Translations under genes and position numbers: made by a program | Assembly: GCA_963422775.4 (NCBI GenBank) | Contig: CAUJSJ030000058.1 | Location: 1 to 64,000, forward strand | Direction of reading: 5' to 3' | Length of the DNA: 64,000 nucleotides | Source: Pelomonas sp963422775 | GTDB taxonomy: Bacteria; Pseudomonadota; Gammaproteobacteria; Burkholderiales; Burkholderiaceae_C | Part shown: piece after piece, positions 35,736 to 45,795 of the stretch | How positions within the stretch are numbered: position 1 is the stretch's first letter | How the letters are laid out: each line of letters starts with the position of its first letter | Notes under the pieces: model-generated | What the model was told of the DNA's origin: nothing | What the model saw: the letters and a program-made list of their open reading frames with translations, nothing else | Databases searched by the model: none

Positions 35736-37222
<1,487 letters not shown>

Positions 37223-37223
37223 T

Positions 37224-37292
37224 GACCCCCACGCTCACTTTGTTCGCTGCCCCCCGAGGGGGTGCCAGCCTCCTTGAGGCGGCTCTGCGGAG
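37224..37292. repeat. Dispersed intergenic repeat between gatA and gatB
   Basis: The gap holds CCCCCACGCTCACTTTG, then the hairpin core CCCCCC-GA-GGGGG (37250-37262) and a GC-rich tail. The layout is that of a repeat I know to be widespread between Burkholderiales genes. It interrupts an operon whose genes are otherwise overlapping, without a U-tract, so transcription should continue. Confidence 0.6.
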
Positions 37293-37304
37293 TCTGATCT
37301 GAAC

Positions 37305-38753
37305 ATGCCCACCCCCAAACTCATCCGCGGCTACGAGGTCGTCATCGGCCTCGAGAACCACGTCCAGCTCTCCACGCAGAGCAAGATCTTCAGCGGCAGC
37401 TCCACGGCCTTTGGCGCGGCGCCGAACACGCAGGCCTCGCCGGTGGACCTCGCCCTGCCCGGCACGCTGCCTGTTTTGAACCGCGCCGCCGTCGAGCGGG
37501 CCATCCGCTTCGGCCTGGCGGTGGGGGCCAAGGTGGCGCCGTTGTCCATCTTCGCGCGCAAGAACTACTTCTACCCCGACCTGCCCAAGGGCTACCAGAT
37601 CAGCCAGTTCGAGATCCCGGTGGTGCAGGGCGGCTCGGTGGAGTTCTTCGTCGGCGACGTGAAGCACAAGGTCAACCTGACTCGTGCGCACTTAGAGGAA
37701 GACGCGGGCAAGAGCCTGCACGAGGACTATCACGGCCAGTCGGGCATCGACCTGAACCGCGCCGGCACGCCGCTGCTGGAGATCGTGTCCGAGCCCGACA
37801 TGCGCTCGGGCGCCGAGGCCGCCGAGTACGCCAAGACGCTGCACGCGCTGGTGATGTGGCTGGGCATCTGCGACGGCAACATGCAGGAAGGCTCGTTCCG
37901 CTGCGACGTCAACGTGTCGGTGCGCAAGCCCGGCGAGCCCTATGGCACGCGCCGCGAGATCAAGAACCTGAACAGCTTCCGCTTCCTCGTCGACGCGGTG
38001 AACTACGAAGTCAACTGGCAGATCGACGAGATCGAGGACGGCCGCAAGATCCAGCAGGCGACCATCCTCTACAACCCGGACACCGGCGAGACCCGCGCGA
38101 TGCGCAGCAAGGAGGACTCGGCCGACTACCGCTACTTCCCCGACCCCGACCTGCCGCCGCTGGTGATCGCGCCGGAGTGGGTGGAGCGCGTGAAGGGCGA
38201 GATGCCGGAGCTGCCACGCGTGATGGCCGCGCGTTTCGAGAGCGTGGACGGCCTGCCGGCCTATGACGCGACGATGATGACGCAGAGCCTGGCGACGGCG
38301 CGCTACTACGAGGCCGCGAAGGCTGCGGGTGCTCAGCCGAAGCTCGTGGCGAACTGGGTCATGGGCGAGATCTCGCGCCGACTCAATACCGAGGATCGCG
38401 GGATCGATGCGGCGCCAGTTGGCCCCGAACTGTTGGCCAGTCTGATCGCCCGTATCGTCGACGGCACGATCTCGAACAACGCAGCGCGGCAGGTGTTCGA
38501 GACGCTGTGGAGTGGCGAGGCGGCCGATGTGGACGCCGTCATCGAGTCCAAGGGCCTCAAGCAAGTCAGCGACACCGGCGCCATCGAAGCCATCCTCGAC
38601 GAGGTGCTGGCCGCGAACCAGAAGTCGGTGGACGAGTTCCGCGCCGGCAAGGACAAGGCGTTCAACGCGCTGGTCGGCCAGGCGATGAAGGCGACCAAGG
38701 GCAAGGCCAACCCGGCGCTGGTGAACGAGCTGCTGAAGAAGAAGCTCGGATAA
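37305..38753 (+). CDS. gatB: Asp-tRNA(Asn)/Glu-tRNA(Gln) amidotransferase subunit B
   Basis: 482 aa, full length. It phosphorylates and amidates the mischarged tRNA using ammonia from GatA. It has the GatB catalytic core with YEVVIGLENHVQLST, the metal/ATP region FARKNYFYPDLPKGYQISQ, DFNRAGTPLLEIVSEPD-like (here DLNRAGTPLLEIVSEPD), and the C-terminal YqeY-like helical tail for tRNA binding. Last gene of the gatCAB operon. Confidence 0.98.
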   Translation: MPTPKLIRGYEVVIGLENHVQLSTQSKIFSGSSTAFGAAPNTQASPVDLALPGTLPVLNRAAVERAIRFGLAVGAKVAPLSIFARKNYFYPDLPKGYQISQFEIPVVQGGSVEFFVGDVKHKVNLTRAHLEEDAGKSLHEDYHGQSGIDLNRAGTPLLEIVSEPDMRSGAEAAEYAKTLHALVMWLGICDGNMQEGSFRCDVNVSVRKPGEPYGTRREIKNLNSFRFLVDAVNYEVNWQIDEIEDGRKIQQATILYNPDTGETRAMRSKEDSADYRYFPDPDLPPLVIAPEWVERVKGEMPELPRVMAARFESVDGLPAYDATMMTQSLATARYYEAAKAAGAQPKLVANWVMGEISRRLNTEDRGIDAAPVGPELLASLIARIVDGTISNNAARQVFETLWSGEAADVDAVIESKGLKQVSDTGAIEAILDEVLAANQKSVDEFRAGKDKAFNALVGQAMKATKGKANPALVNELLKKKLG

Positions 38754-38775
38754 GACCGGCGGCGCCCGGGCGCGA

Positions 38776-39462
38776 TCAGCGCTTGGGCGTCGGGGCCGGT
38801 GTCGTCGCCGGCAGTTCGCCCAGTGGTGGCATCGAGCCCGGCGTGGCGCCGGCCCACAGCTTCTTCAGCCGCGCGAGCTCGGCGTCGAAGCTCTTGTTGA
38901 TGCGCACGAGTTCGGACTTCTGGTTCTCGATGAGTGCCTGCTGGGCCTCGATGCTCGCGTCGTTGGCGTCCAGCGCCTGCTTGAGCTTGGCCGGCAGCGG
39001 CCTGCCCTTGTAGAACTCGGCCTCGTCCAGCAGCGGCTTGCGCTCGACGTTCAAATCCTTGATGCGGCGCTCCGAGATGCGCGCGGCCTTGTTGGCGTCG
39101 TCCAGCGCGGCGTTGCGGGCGCGCTGGTGCGCGGCCTCGTTGGGGTAGCGCAGCATCAGCGTGCGGTCGCGGCGGATGGCGTCCTGCTGGGCGATGCGGT
39201 CGGCCGCGGCGCGGCGGTCGGCGGCTTCCTTGGCGGCGCGCTCCTCGGGACTGAGGAAGGGTGGCAACGTCGTGCGCTGCGAGCCGTCGGGGTTGAGCAC
39301 GCGCTGCTCGCGCGACGTGCATTCGGGAATCGGGCGGTCGCCGGTCAGCTTGCGCCCATCGGCCGTCGTGCAGGTGTAGATGCCCTTCGCAGGCGTGGTG
39401 TCCTGGGCCAGCGCGGTGCTGGCGGCGAGCAGACAGGCAACGACGGGCAGCGCGCGCTTCAC
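38776..39462 (-). CDS. Periplasmic DUF4124-type coiled-coil protein
   Basis: 228 aa from the GTG at 39462; a TTG at 39468, directly after the pyrE stop, would add two residues. Signal peptide ending ALAQ (about residue 20), then a short DUF4124-like beta module (GIYTCTTADGRKLTGDRPIPEC). A long charged coiled coil follows (about 75-205), and a Pro/Thr-rich tail. DUF4124 proteins are common, poorly understood periplasmic proteins of betaproteobacteria. The two Cys of the N-terminal module could form a disulfide. Co-transcription with pyrE is likely from the 6-bp spacing; a functional link is not known. Confidence 0.8.
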   Translation of the reverse strand: MKRALPVVACLLAASTALAQDTTPAKGIYTCTTADGRKLTGDRPIPECTSREQRVLNPDGSQRTTLPPFLSPEERAAKEAADRRAAADRIAQQDAIRRDRTLMLRYPNEAAHQRARNAALDDANKAARISERRIKDLNVERKPLLDEAEFYKGRPLPAKLKQALDANDASIEAQQALIENQKSELVRINKSFDAELARLKKLWAGATPGSMPPLGELPATTPAPTPKR

Positions 39463-39468
39463 GGTCAA

Positions 39469-40152
39469 TCAGACCCCGTAACGCTGTCGATAGGCCAGCA
39501 CGGCCGGGCGGTAGGCGGCCAGCTCGGGCGCGCTGTCGAGAGAGGCGTCCAGATAGGCCAGCAGGTCGGCCAGGCCGGCGATGGCGACGACAGGCAGACC
39601 GTAGCGCTGCTGCACCTGCTGCACGGCGGACTGCGGGCTGTCGACGCCGCCCTCGGCCGCCTTCTCCTGGCGGTCCAGCGCGATGGACACGCCGCAGGGC
39701 GTGGCGCCGGCGGCCTCGATCATCTGGATGGACTCGCGCACCGACGTGCCGGCGGAGATGACGTCGTCGATGATGAGCACTCTGCCTTTCACCGGCGCGC
39801 CGACGAGGGTGCCGCCCTCGCCGTGGTCCTTGGCTTCCTTGCGGTTGTAGGCGAAGGGCACGTTATGTCCGCGCCGCGCCAGCTCCATGGCCACGGCCGC
39901 AGCGAGCGTGATGCCCTTGTAGGCCGGGCCGAAGATCATGTCGAAGGCAAGACCCGACGCGATCAGGCGCTCCGCGTAGAAGCCGGCGAGGCGGCCGAGC
40001 TTGGCGCCGTCGTCGAACAGGCCTGCATTGAAGAAGTAGGGGCTGAGCCGGCCGGCCTTGGTCTTGAACTCACCGAATCGCAGCACGCCGGCCTCCACAG
40101 CGAACGCGACAAAGGACTGGGCGAGGGAATCAACAAGCGGCGCGGTGGGCAT
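39469..40152 (-). CDS. pyrE: Orotate phosphoribosyltransferase
   Basis: 227 aa from the ATG at 40152. Pyrimidine biosynthesis: orotate plus PRPP gives OMP. The PRPP loop VLIIDDVISAGTSVRE and the flexible catalytic loop with FAYNRKEAKDHGEGG are intact, as is YFFNAGLFDDG near the N-terminus. It is preceded 20 bp upstream by a strong terminator hairpin with a run of seven Us on the same strand, a layout like the UTP-sensitive attenuator of enterobacterial pyrE. Confidence 0.97.
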   Translation of the reverse strand: MPTAPLVDSLAQSFVAFAVEAGVLRFGEFKTKAGRLSPYFFNAGLFDDGAKLGRLAGFYAERLIASGLAFDMIFGPAYKGITLAAAVAMELARRGHNVPFAYNRKEAKDHGEGGTLVGAPVKGRVLIIDDVISAGTSVRESIQMIEAAGATPCGVSIALDRQEKAAEGGVDSPQSAVQQVQQRYGLPVVAIAGLADLLAYLDASLDSAPELAAYRPAVLAYRQRYGV

Positions 40153-40160
40153 GTGAAAGA

Positions 40161-40210
40161 TTCTAGGGGTCAAAAAAACCGGCCCGACCCCTAGAAGGGG
40201 CCGGGCCGGC
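40161..40210 (-). terminator. Strong terminator / possible attenuator just upstream of pyrE
   Basis: On the minus strand a GC-rich stem (40179-40210; CCGGCCCGG / CCCC arms against GGGG / CGGGCCGG around TTCT) is followed by TTTTTTT (40178-40172). A second, exclusive pairing exists: TTCTAGGGGTC (40196-40186) with GACCCCTAGAA (40171-40161), 11 bp perfect, which would break the terminator. It ends the TonB-receptor transcript, and may also attenuate pyrE. Confidence 0.8.
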
Positions 40211-40276
40211 CGGTGCTTTTACCCAGTCGCGGGTCAGGCCCGCACGACGTCTAGTGCTGAGTCAGGTGAGGACAGC

Positions 40277-40305
40277 ACAGCCCATGAGTAGCTGGTCTGG
40301 GCTGT
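40277..40305 (-). other. Hairpin after the second TonB-receptor gene
   Basis: Perfect 8-bp inverted repeat ACAGCCCA / TGGGCTGT with a 13-nt loop, 10 bp after the receptor stop and upstream of the pyrE terminator. There is no U-tract. It could protect the mRNA 3' end or be an operator. Confidence 0.4.
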
Positions 40306-40314
40306 CCCGTACTG

Positions 40315-42636
40315 TCAGAAGCTGGCCTTGAACTGAACGCCGTAGCTGCGCGGCTCGTTGACGATGCCGGTCAGGTTGTCGAAGTCGATGGCGGCGACGA
40401 CCTGGCGGTGGTTGGTGATGTTGCGCGAGTACGCAGCGACCTCGTACTTGCCGTTGGCCCAGCCGTAGCCCACGCGCAGGCCGCCTTCCAGGGCCGACTT
40501 GGCCTTGTACTCGACGGCCTCGTACAGGAACATGTTGTATTTGTCCTTGTAGGCCCAGTCGGTCAGCACGGTCAGTTCACCGTCGCCGATCTCGGTGCTG
40601 TATTTCAGCGTCCAGTTCCAGGTGACCTTGGGTGCGCGCGGCAGCGGGTTGCCGTTGATGCTGACGGTGCCAGCCAGCGGGCCGGCCGGGTCGAGCACCG
40701 TGCAACCGGTGTTGGGCGTCAGGGACTGGAAGCCGGCATTGCCGCAGGGCAGCACGAAGAGGTTGGCGTCCTTGATCTTCGTGTCGTTGTACGAGAAGCC
40801 CAGCGTCGTGCGCCAGTCGCGGGCGATGATGGCCTGCGCGTCCAGTTCGAAGCCCTGGCCCTCGGCCTTGGCGGCGTTGACCAGGCGGTTCTGGTTGGTC
40901 GAACCCGAACCGGCCGTCAGCTGCATGTCCTTCACTCGGTACTTGAACACCGTGCCGCTGATGCGGGCGGTGTTGTCCAGCAGGTCGGCCTTGAAGCCGG
41001 CCTCGACGGACAGCACCTTCTCCGAGTTCGCCACCGAGATGGAATCACCGAACAGCACGCGGCCCTGGATGGACGGCGCGCGGTAGCCGGTGGCCACGCG
41101 GGCGAACAGGCTCGTGGACTTGCTGACGTTGAGGTTCGCGCCGAGGTCCCAGCTCCAGTTCGTGGACTTGGGGTGGGTGTAGAACGGGCCGATGATGTCG
41201 ACGTTGACGGCCTTGCCCGGTGTCCAGGTGCGCACGGCGTCGAAGTCCTTCTTGTCGTCCGTGTAGCGCAGGCCGCCGCGGATCTTCAAGTCAGGCGTGA
41301 CGGCGTAGTTCACGTTGCCGAAGGCGGCCCAGGACTTGGCCGTCTGGTGCTGCACGGCGTAGCCGTTCTGCGGGTCGCCGGCAGCAAAGCTGTCGAAGTT
41401 GAAGCTGTCCACCTGCAGCTTCTCGTTGAAGTAGTACAGGCCGGCGATCCACTGCAGCGGCGCGGTGGTGTTGGACTGCAGGCGGAATTCCTGCGTCGTC
41501 TGGCGCAGCGTGGGGATGCCGTCGGCCGTTTGCGCGTCAAAGGGGATGACGGACGGATAGGGCGTCGTCGAGCCGGACGGGTAGTACTGCGGGCCGTCCG
41601 GGATGCCGCAGAAGCGGCAGCCGAAGCCGCCGTCCACGTCGCCGCGGCTGTAGAACTTGGCGCGGTCGTGGGCGGTGATGGAGTACAGCGACACGCCGTC
41701 GAAGTCCCAGCGCAGGCGTGCACTGACTTCGCTGGACGTCAGCGTCTGCGAGTTGTAGCCGTCGGTCGGGTAGCTGGCGTCGTCGTAGCCGTCGACGAGG
41801 TCGTTCGTGCCGCGCTTGATGATGTTGGCGCGGAAGGTCGTGGCCGTGCCCTTGAAGTCACGCGCCTGGACCTTGAACAGGCCGGAGAAGTTGCCGTTCT
41901 TGTAGGCCGCCTGCACGCGCAGCGCCTTGTCGTTGTAGCCCTCGAGGTCGGCCGTGGCGTTGGGCAGCGGGTTGTGCACGCGGTTGTCCTGGCGCTGCAC
42001 GATGCCGGCGACGCGCATCTGCCAGTCGTCATTCAGCGGCACGTTGACGGCGGCTTCGAGGTTGGCCGAGTTCCAGCGGCCGTAGCTGAAGTTGGCAAAG
42101 CCTTCCAGGCGCTTGCCGGGCTTGGCCGAGTCGAACTTCATGACGCCGGCCGGCGAGTTGCGGCCGAACAGCGTGCCCTGGGGGCCGCGCAGCAGCTCGA
42201 CCTGTTCCATGTCGAACACCGGGAAGCCCTTGAGCGCGATGCTTTCCTGCACGACATCGTCATAGACCAGGCCCACGGGCTGGGATGCGTTCATGTCGAA
42301 GTCGGTGTTGCCCAGGCCGCGCACGTAAAAGCGCGGGAAGGTGCGGCCGTAGTCCGATTCGATGTTCAGGCTGGGCACGCGGCCCGACAGCGCGCGCACG
42401 TCCTGGCCGCTGGCGTTGTAGGCGTCGAGCTGTTCGCCCTTGATCGCCGAGATCGACAGCGGCACGTCCTTCAGGTTCTCGGCGCGGCGGCTGCCGGTCA
42501 CGATGACGGCCTCCAATTGACTCACGTCCTTCTTGGCCTCGGGTGCCGGCGCGGTCTGCGCCACGGCGGCCTGCATCGGGAAGGCCGCACCCAGCGCTAG
42601 CGCGAGCAGGGTCGGGGAAATGCGTTGTTTTGGCAT
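40315..42636 (-). CDS. TonB-dependent outer-membrane receptor (non-siderophore subclass)
   Basis: 773 aa. Signal peptide (about 1-26, ending VAQ), TonB-box-like LEAVIVTGSRRAENLKDVPLS, plug domain with FYVRGLGNTDFD, YDDVVQESIAL and VELLRGPQGTLFGRNSPAG, and a 22-strand barrel ending YGVQFKASF. The RGPQGTLFGRN plug and LKDVPLSISAI opening are typical of the large receptor group of Sphingomonads and Caulobacter that imports varied organic substrates. No siderophore, vitamin or degradation gene is adjacent, so the ligand is unknown. It is transcribed alone, divergent from the exonuclease III gene. Confidence 0.88.
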   Translation of the reverse strand: MPKQRISPTLLALALGAAFPMQAAVAQTAPAPEAKKDVSQLEAVIVTGSRRAENLKDVPLSISAIKGEQLDAYNASGQDVRALSGRVPSLNIESDYGRTFPRFYVRGLGNTDFDMNASQPVGLVYDDVVQESIALKGFPVFDMEQVELLRGPQGTLFGRNSPAGVMKFDSAKPGKRLEGFANFSYGRWNSANLEAAVNVPLNDDWQMRVAGIVQRQDNRVHNPLPNATADLEGYNDKALRVQAAYKNGNFSGLFKVQARDFKGTATTFRANIIKRGTNDLVDGYDDASYPTDGYNSQTLTSSEVSARLRWDFDGVSLYSITAHDRAKFYSRGDVDGGFGCRFCGIPDGPQYYPSGSTTPYPSVIPFDAQTADGIPTLRQTTQEFRLQSNTTAPLQWIAGLYYFNEKLQVDSFNFDSFAAGDPQNGYAVQHQTAKSWAAFGNVNYAVTPDLKIRGGLRYTDDKKDFDAVRTWTPGKAVNVDIIGPFYTHPKSTNWSWDLGANLNVSKSTSLFARVATGYRAPSIQGRVLFGDSISVANSEKVLSVEAGFKADLLDNTARISGTVFKYRVKDMQLTAGSGSTNQNRLVNAAKAEGQGFELDAQAIIARDWRTTLGFSYNDTKIKDANLFVLPCGNAGFQSLTPNTGCTVLDPAGPLAGTVSINGNPLPRAPKVTWNWTLKYSTEIGDGELTVLTDWAYKDKYNMFLYEAVEYKAKSALEGGLRVGYGWANGKYEVAAYSRNITNHRQVVAAIDFDNLTGIVNEPRSYGVQFKASF

Positions 42637-42823
42637 GAGAAATCCTCGGGTTGACGGGGGGGAGCACGCGGCGAGAAAAAATGGGCGCTTGTGGCGCCTC
42701 TGATTCCTACGGGATCGTAAAGATCGCGTGACGTTTTCGTGATGAAAGCGCGCTGGGGGTGTTGTGCATTTGCTGCACTGCGATACTTCTAGTGGTCAAC
42801 CCTCTCCCTTCTCCCAAGTTCAG

Positions 42824-43606
42824 ATGCGCTTCATCACCGCCAACCTCAACGGCGTGCGTTCCGCCGCCAGCAAGGGCTTCTTCGAATGGCTGGACCAGCA
42901 GCAGGCCGACGCGGTCGGCGTGCAGGAACTCAAGGCGCAGGCCGATGTCGTGGAGGCCAAGTTCCGCAGCTGCGACAAGCTCGACGGCCACTTCCACTAC
43001 GCCGAGAAGAAGGGCTACTCGGGCGTCGGCCTGTACACCAGGGAAGAGCCCAGTGACCTGATCACCGGACTGGCCATCCCCGAGTTCGATTGCGAAGGCC
43101 GCTGGGTCGAGAAGCGCTTCGACAAGCCGGGGCGCAAGCTCAGTCTCATCAGCGTCTACTTCCCCAGCGGCACCAGTGGCGAGGAGCGTCAGGCGGTCAA
43201 GTACCGCTTCCTCGCGGCCCTGTACCCGCACCTGCTGGCGCTGAAGGCCGAGCGCGAGTTCATCCTCGTCGCCGATGTCAACATCGCCCACAAGGAAATC
43301 GACTTGAAGAACTGGCGCAGCAACCAGAAGAACAGCGGCTTCCTCCCTGAGGAGCGTGCCTGGCTGACGGGGCTGTTTGACACGGGCGGCGTCGTGGACG
43401 TGTTCCGCACGCTCAACGACCGTGCCGAGCAATACACCTGGTGGAGCAATCGCGGCGCCGCGCGCGCCAACAACGTCGGGTGGCGGCTGGACTACCACCT
43501 CGCCACGCCCGGCCTCGCCGCGCTGGCCCGGCGCGAGTCCATCTACACCGCCCAGATGTTCAGCGACCACGCGCCGCTGACGATCGACTACGACTTCTCC
43601 CTCTGA
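42824..43606 (+). CDS. xth: Exodeoxyribonuclease III (AP endonuclease)
   Basis: 260 aa from the ATG at 42824. Base-excision repair enzyme of the ExoIII/APE1 fold. Motifs: ITANLNGVRSA, VGVQELKAQ (metal-binding Glu), GRKLSLISVYFPSG, VADVNIAHKEIDLKNW, RLDYHLATP, and the C-terminal SDHAPLTIDYDF (catalytic His/Asp). There are no extensions. It diverges from the TonB receptor over 187 bp and stands alone. Confidence 0.95.
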   Translation: MRFITANLNGVRSAASKGFFEWLDQQQADAVGVQELKAQADVVEAKFRSCDKLDGHFHYAEKKGYSGVGLYTREEPSDLITGLAIPEFDCEGRWVEKRFDKPGRKLSLISVYFPSGTSGEERQAVKYRFLAALYPHLLALKAEREFILVADVNIAHKEIDLKNWRSNQKNSGFLPEERAWLTGLFDTGGVVDVFRTLNDRAEQYTWWSNRGAARANNVGWRLDYHLATPGLAALARRESIYTAQMFSDHAPLTIDYDFSL

Positions 43607-43790
43607 GCGGGCGGCCCCAGTAGCGCGGGGTAACGAGCCGCTACGGGGTGGGGGCACCTCCTACACCTCATTGGACGCAGGGCCGACGCCGCGCGAGATG
43701 ACCGCGCCCTAGAGTGGATTCCAGCCGGTGCAAACGCCTGGCCTTGCCGCCCGGCCCCGCGCCGATCCCCCGTTTTCAAAGGAGTCCCTC

Positions 43791-44171
43791 ATGTCCAACC
43801 TGAAGACCGCCACCAGCGCCCTGACCGCCGCCCTCCTCGTGACCGGCATTGGCCTGGCCGTTGCCCAAACCGACGACCAGCAGCAGCCGGCCGACCCGAT
43901 GACCGCCGCGACCGCCGCGACGCCCACGATGCCAACCACGATCAGCGAGCAGACGCCCGCCGACCCGAACGCCGTGCCGCCGGCAGACAACACCGCGCAG
44001 ATTCAGCAGCAAACGCCGCAGGTCGACCCCGCTGCGCCGTTGCCGAGCACGACGCCGGGCCAGTCGGCCACGGACAACTCGTACCCGACGCCCGCCACGA
44101 CGACGACTCCGGCCCCCAGCCCCAGCCCGGCCCCGAGCTACGAGCCCGCACCCCGCGCCGACCGTAACTGA
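43791..44171 (+). CDS. Secreted Pro/Thr/Gln-rich low-complexity protein
   Basis: 126 aa from the ATG at 43791, with AAAGGAG 6 bp upstream. Signal peptide of about 24 residues (TSALTAALLVTGIGLAVAQ). The mature part is entirely low complexity: Thr, Ala, Pro, Asp and Gln, with runs such as TTTTPAPSPSPAPS and no cysteine. I do not recognise a family. It could be a periplasmic spacer, a cell-wall-associated protein or a glycosylation target. The gene lies upstream of two YkuD-like genes but is 34 bp apart, so it may share a transcript with the first. Confidence 0.65.
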   Translation: MSNLKTATSALTAALLVTGIGLAVAQTDDQQQPADPMTAATAATPTMPTTISEQTPADPNAVPPADNTAQIQQQTPQVDPAAPLPSTTPGQSATDNSYPTPATTTTPAPSPSPAPSYEPAPRADRN

Positions 44172-44205
44172 TCGGGCGGGCTGAGCGCTTTCTCCGCCAT
44201 CCATC

Positions 44206-45048
44206 ATGCGTTTCGGAGCAGGCGCTGATCTCGTCGCCGCCACCCGGCGGCGCGACATCCTCAGCGGCCTGGCCCAGGGTGGCGTCATCGCTGCCCTGGT
44301 GCTGGCCGTCCTCTTCGGGTTCTTCGGCGACCGGTTCAAGCGCAAGCCGGCACCCATCGCTCACGTGGTTGCCGCCACACCCGCGAAGGCACAGCCGCAG
44401 CCCCAGTCGGCCGTCATCGAGCGTCGCCTCGATTTCGCAGACGTCCGCTCGCCCCCGAGCGACGTCACCCGCGTGGCCGCCTGGGCGGTGCGGGAGGCCG
44501 ACAACGGCGACCGCCCCTTCGCCATCGTCGACAAGCGCCGCGCGCAGGTCTACGTCTTTGCCGCAGGTGGCCGCCTGCTGGGCACCAGCCCCGTGCTGCT
44601 GGGCTACGCGGCGGGCGACCTGTCCGTGGCCGGCATCGGGCAAAAGTCCATCGAAGAGATCAAGCCCCAGGAGCGCACGACCCCGGCCGGCCGCTTCGTG
44701 TCCGAGCCGGGCCGCAACTCGCTGGGCCACGACGTCGTCTGGGTGGACTACGGCGCCGCGGTGTCCATGCACCGCGTGCGCGCCACCAACCCCAAGGAAC
44801 GCCGCCTGGAGCGCCTGGCCACGCCGACGCCGGCGGACAACCGCATCAGCTGGGGTTGCATCAATGTGCCGGTCGACTTCTTCGACCGCACCGTCTGGCC
44901 CAACCTCGGCCGGGGTCGCGCCGTGGTCTACGTCCTGCCCGAGTGCCACCCGTTGACGGCCTTCTTCCCGGCTGCCGCGCCGCAGCAGCTGCTGGCTCAG
45001 GCCCAGGCCCAGGCCGGATCCCGGGCTGGTAACAACGCCAAACCGTGA
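44206..45048 (+). CDS. L,D-transpeptidase-like (YkuD) membrane-anchored protein, copy 1
   Basis: 280 aa. Short cytoplasmic tail, one TM helix (LAQGGVIAALVLAVLFGFFGD, about 22-42), then a periplasmic domain. The core has RPFAIVDKRRAQVYVFAAGGRLLGTSPVLLG, the opening strand pattern of YkuD domains, a conserved His in VSMHRVRA, and the catalytic-type NRISWGCINV, in which Cys is the presumed nucleophile. The canonical motif is SHGC(I/V)R; here Trp replaces His. The C-terminus is Ala/Gln-rich. L,D-transpeptidases cross-link peptidoglycan or attach proteins to it. Activity is inferred from the motif. A paralogue follows directly. Confidence 0.72.
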   Translation: MRFGAGADLVAATRRRDILSGLAQGGVIAALVLAVLFGFFGDRFKRKPAPIAHVVAATPAKAQPQPQSAVIERRLDFADVRSPPSDVTRVAAWAVREADNGDRPFAIVDKRRAQVYVFAAGGRLLGTSPVLLGYAAGDLSVAGIGQKSIEEIKPQERTTPAGRFVSEPGRNSLGHDVVWVDYGAAVSMHRVRATNPKERRLERLATPTPADNRISWGCINVPVDFFDRTVWPNLGRGRAVVYVLPECHPLTAFFPAAAPQQLLAQAQAQAGSRAGNNAKP

Positions 45049-45138
45049 ATTCCTGATCTGTTGGTTACAAGACCCCCTTCCTAGACTGCCTCGCAAGGCT
45101 GGCGCGAAGTTGGCGCCGCCCGTGACAAGGGGCGTCGT

Positions 45139-45756
45139 GTGGGCAGCAGTTGGGCAGATCGGGCCAGCGCAGGGTTGTGGCGCATCGTCACCGTTTGCGG
45201 CGTTCTTGCGGCCTCAGCAGCGGGCGCGCAGGTCATCTCAAGGCCGGTTGCGGCGGATGGGCAGGACGGCCGCCCCTTCGCCATCGTCGACAAACACCAG
45301 GCGACGCTGTCCGTCTACGCCGCTGACGGCCGCCTCGTCGGCCGCGCGCCCGTCCTGCTCGGGCAGATGCCGGGCGACAGGGAGCCGTCGAGCTCCCGCG
45401 GCAAGGAGCCGTCGGCCCTGCAACCGCACGAGCGCGTCACGCCGGCGGGCCGCTTCGAGGCGCAGCCCGGGCGCAACCTGAGCGGCGAGCGCATCGTCTG
45501 GATCGACTACGACGCCAACCTCGCCATCCACCGCCTGCGCCCCGCGCCGGCCCGCCAGCACCGCCCCGAGCGCCTGATGTCCGCCAATCTGCAGGACCGC
45601 CGCATCACGTTGGGCTGCGTCGTCGTCGACCCGGCCTTCTTCGACCAGGTCGTGCTGCCGACGCTGGGTGGCGGCAAGAGCCTCGTCTACATCCTGCCGG
45701 AGCGCGAGCCGGTCGTGGCTTCCGCCGGGGGAACGTCACACGCGGCCGCGCCCTGA
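45139..45756 (+). CDS. L,D-transpeptidase-like (YkuD) secreted protein, copy 2
   Basis: 205 aa, GTG start with AAGGGG upstream. Signal peptide (about 1-30, ending AGAQ) instead of the TM anchor of copy 1. The core is clearly paralogous: RPFAIVDKHQATLSVYAADGRLVGRAPVLLG, TPAGRFEAQPGRN, AIHRLRP and the Cys motif RRITLGCVVV. Ser-Trp of copy 1 is changed to Thr-Leu, so the active-site surroundings have drifted while His and Cys remain. It is separated from copy 1 by 90 bp and precedes the polysaccharide locus by 39 bp. Confidence 0.7.
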   Translation: MGSSWADRASAGLWRIVTVCGVLAASAAGAQVISRPVAADGQDGRPFAIVDKHQATLSVYAADGRLVGRAPVLLGQMPGDREPSSSRGKEPSALQPHERVTPAGRFEAQPGRNLSGERIVWIDYDANLAIHRLRPAPARQHRPERLMSANLQDRRITLGCVVVDPAFFDQVVLPTLGGGKSLVYILPEREPVVASAGGTSHAAAP

Positions 45757-45795
45757 GTTTCCCGGCCATGCGCCCAGGCCCTAGGATGCGCGCGC

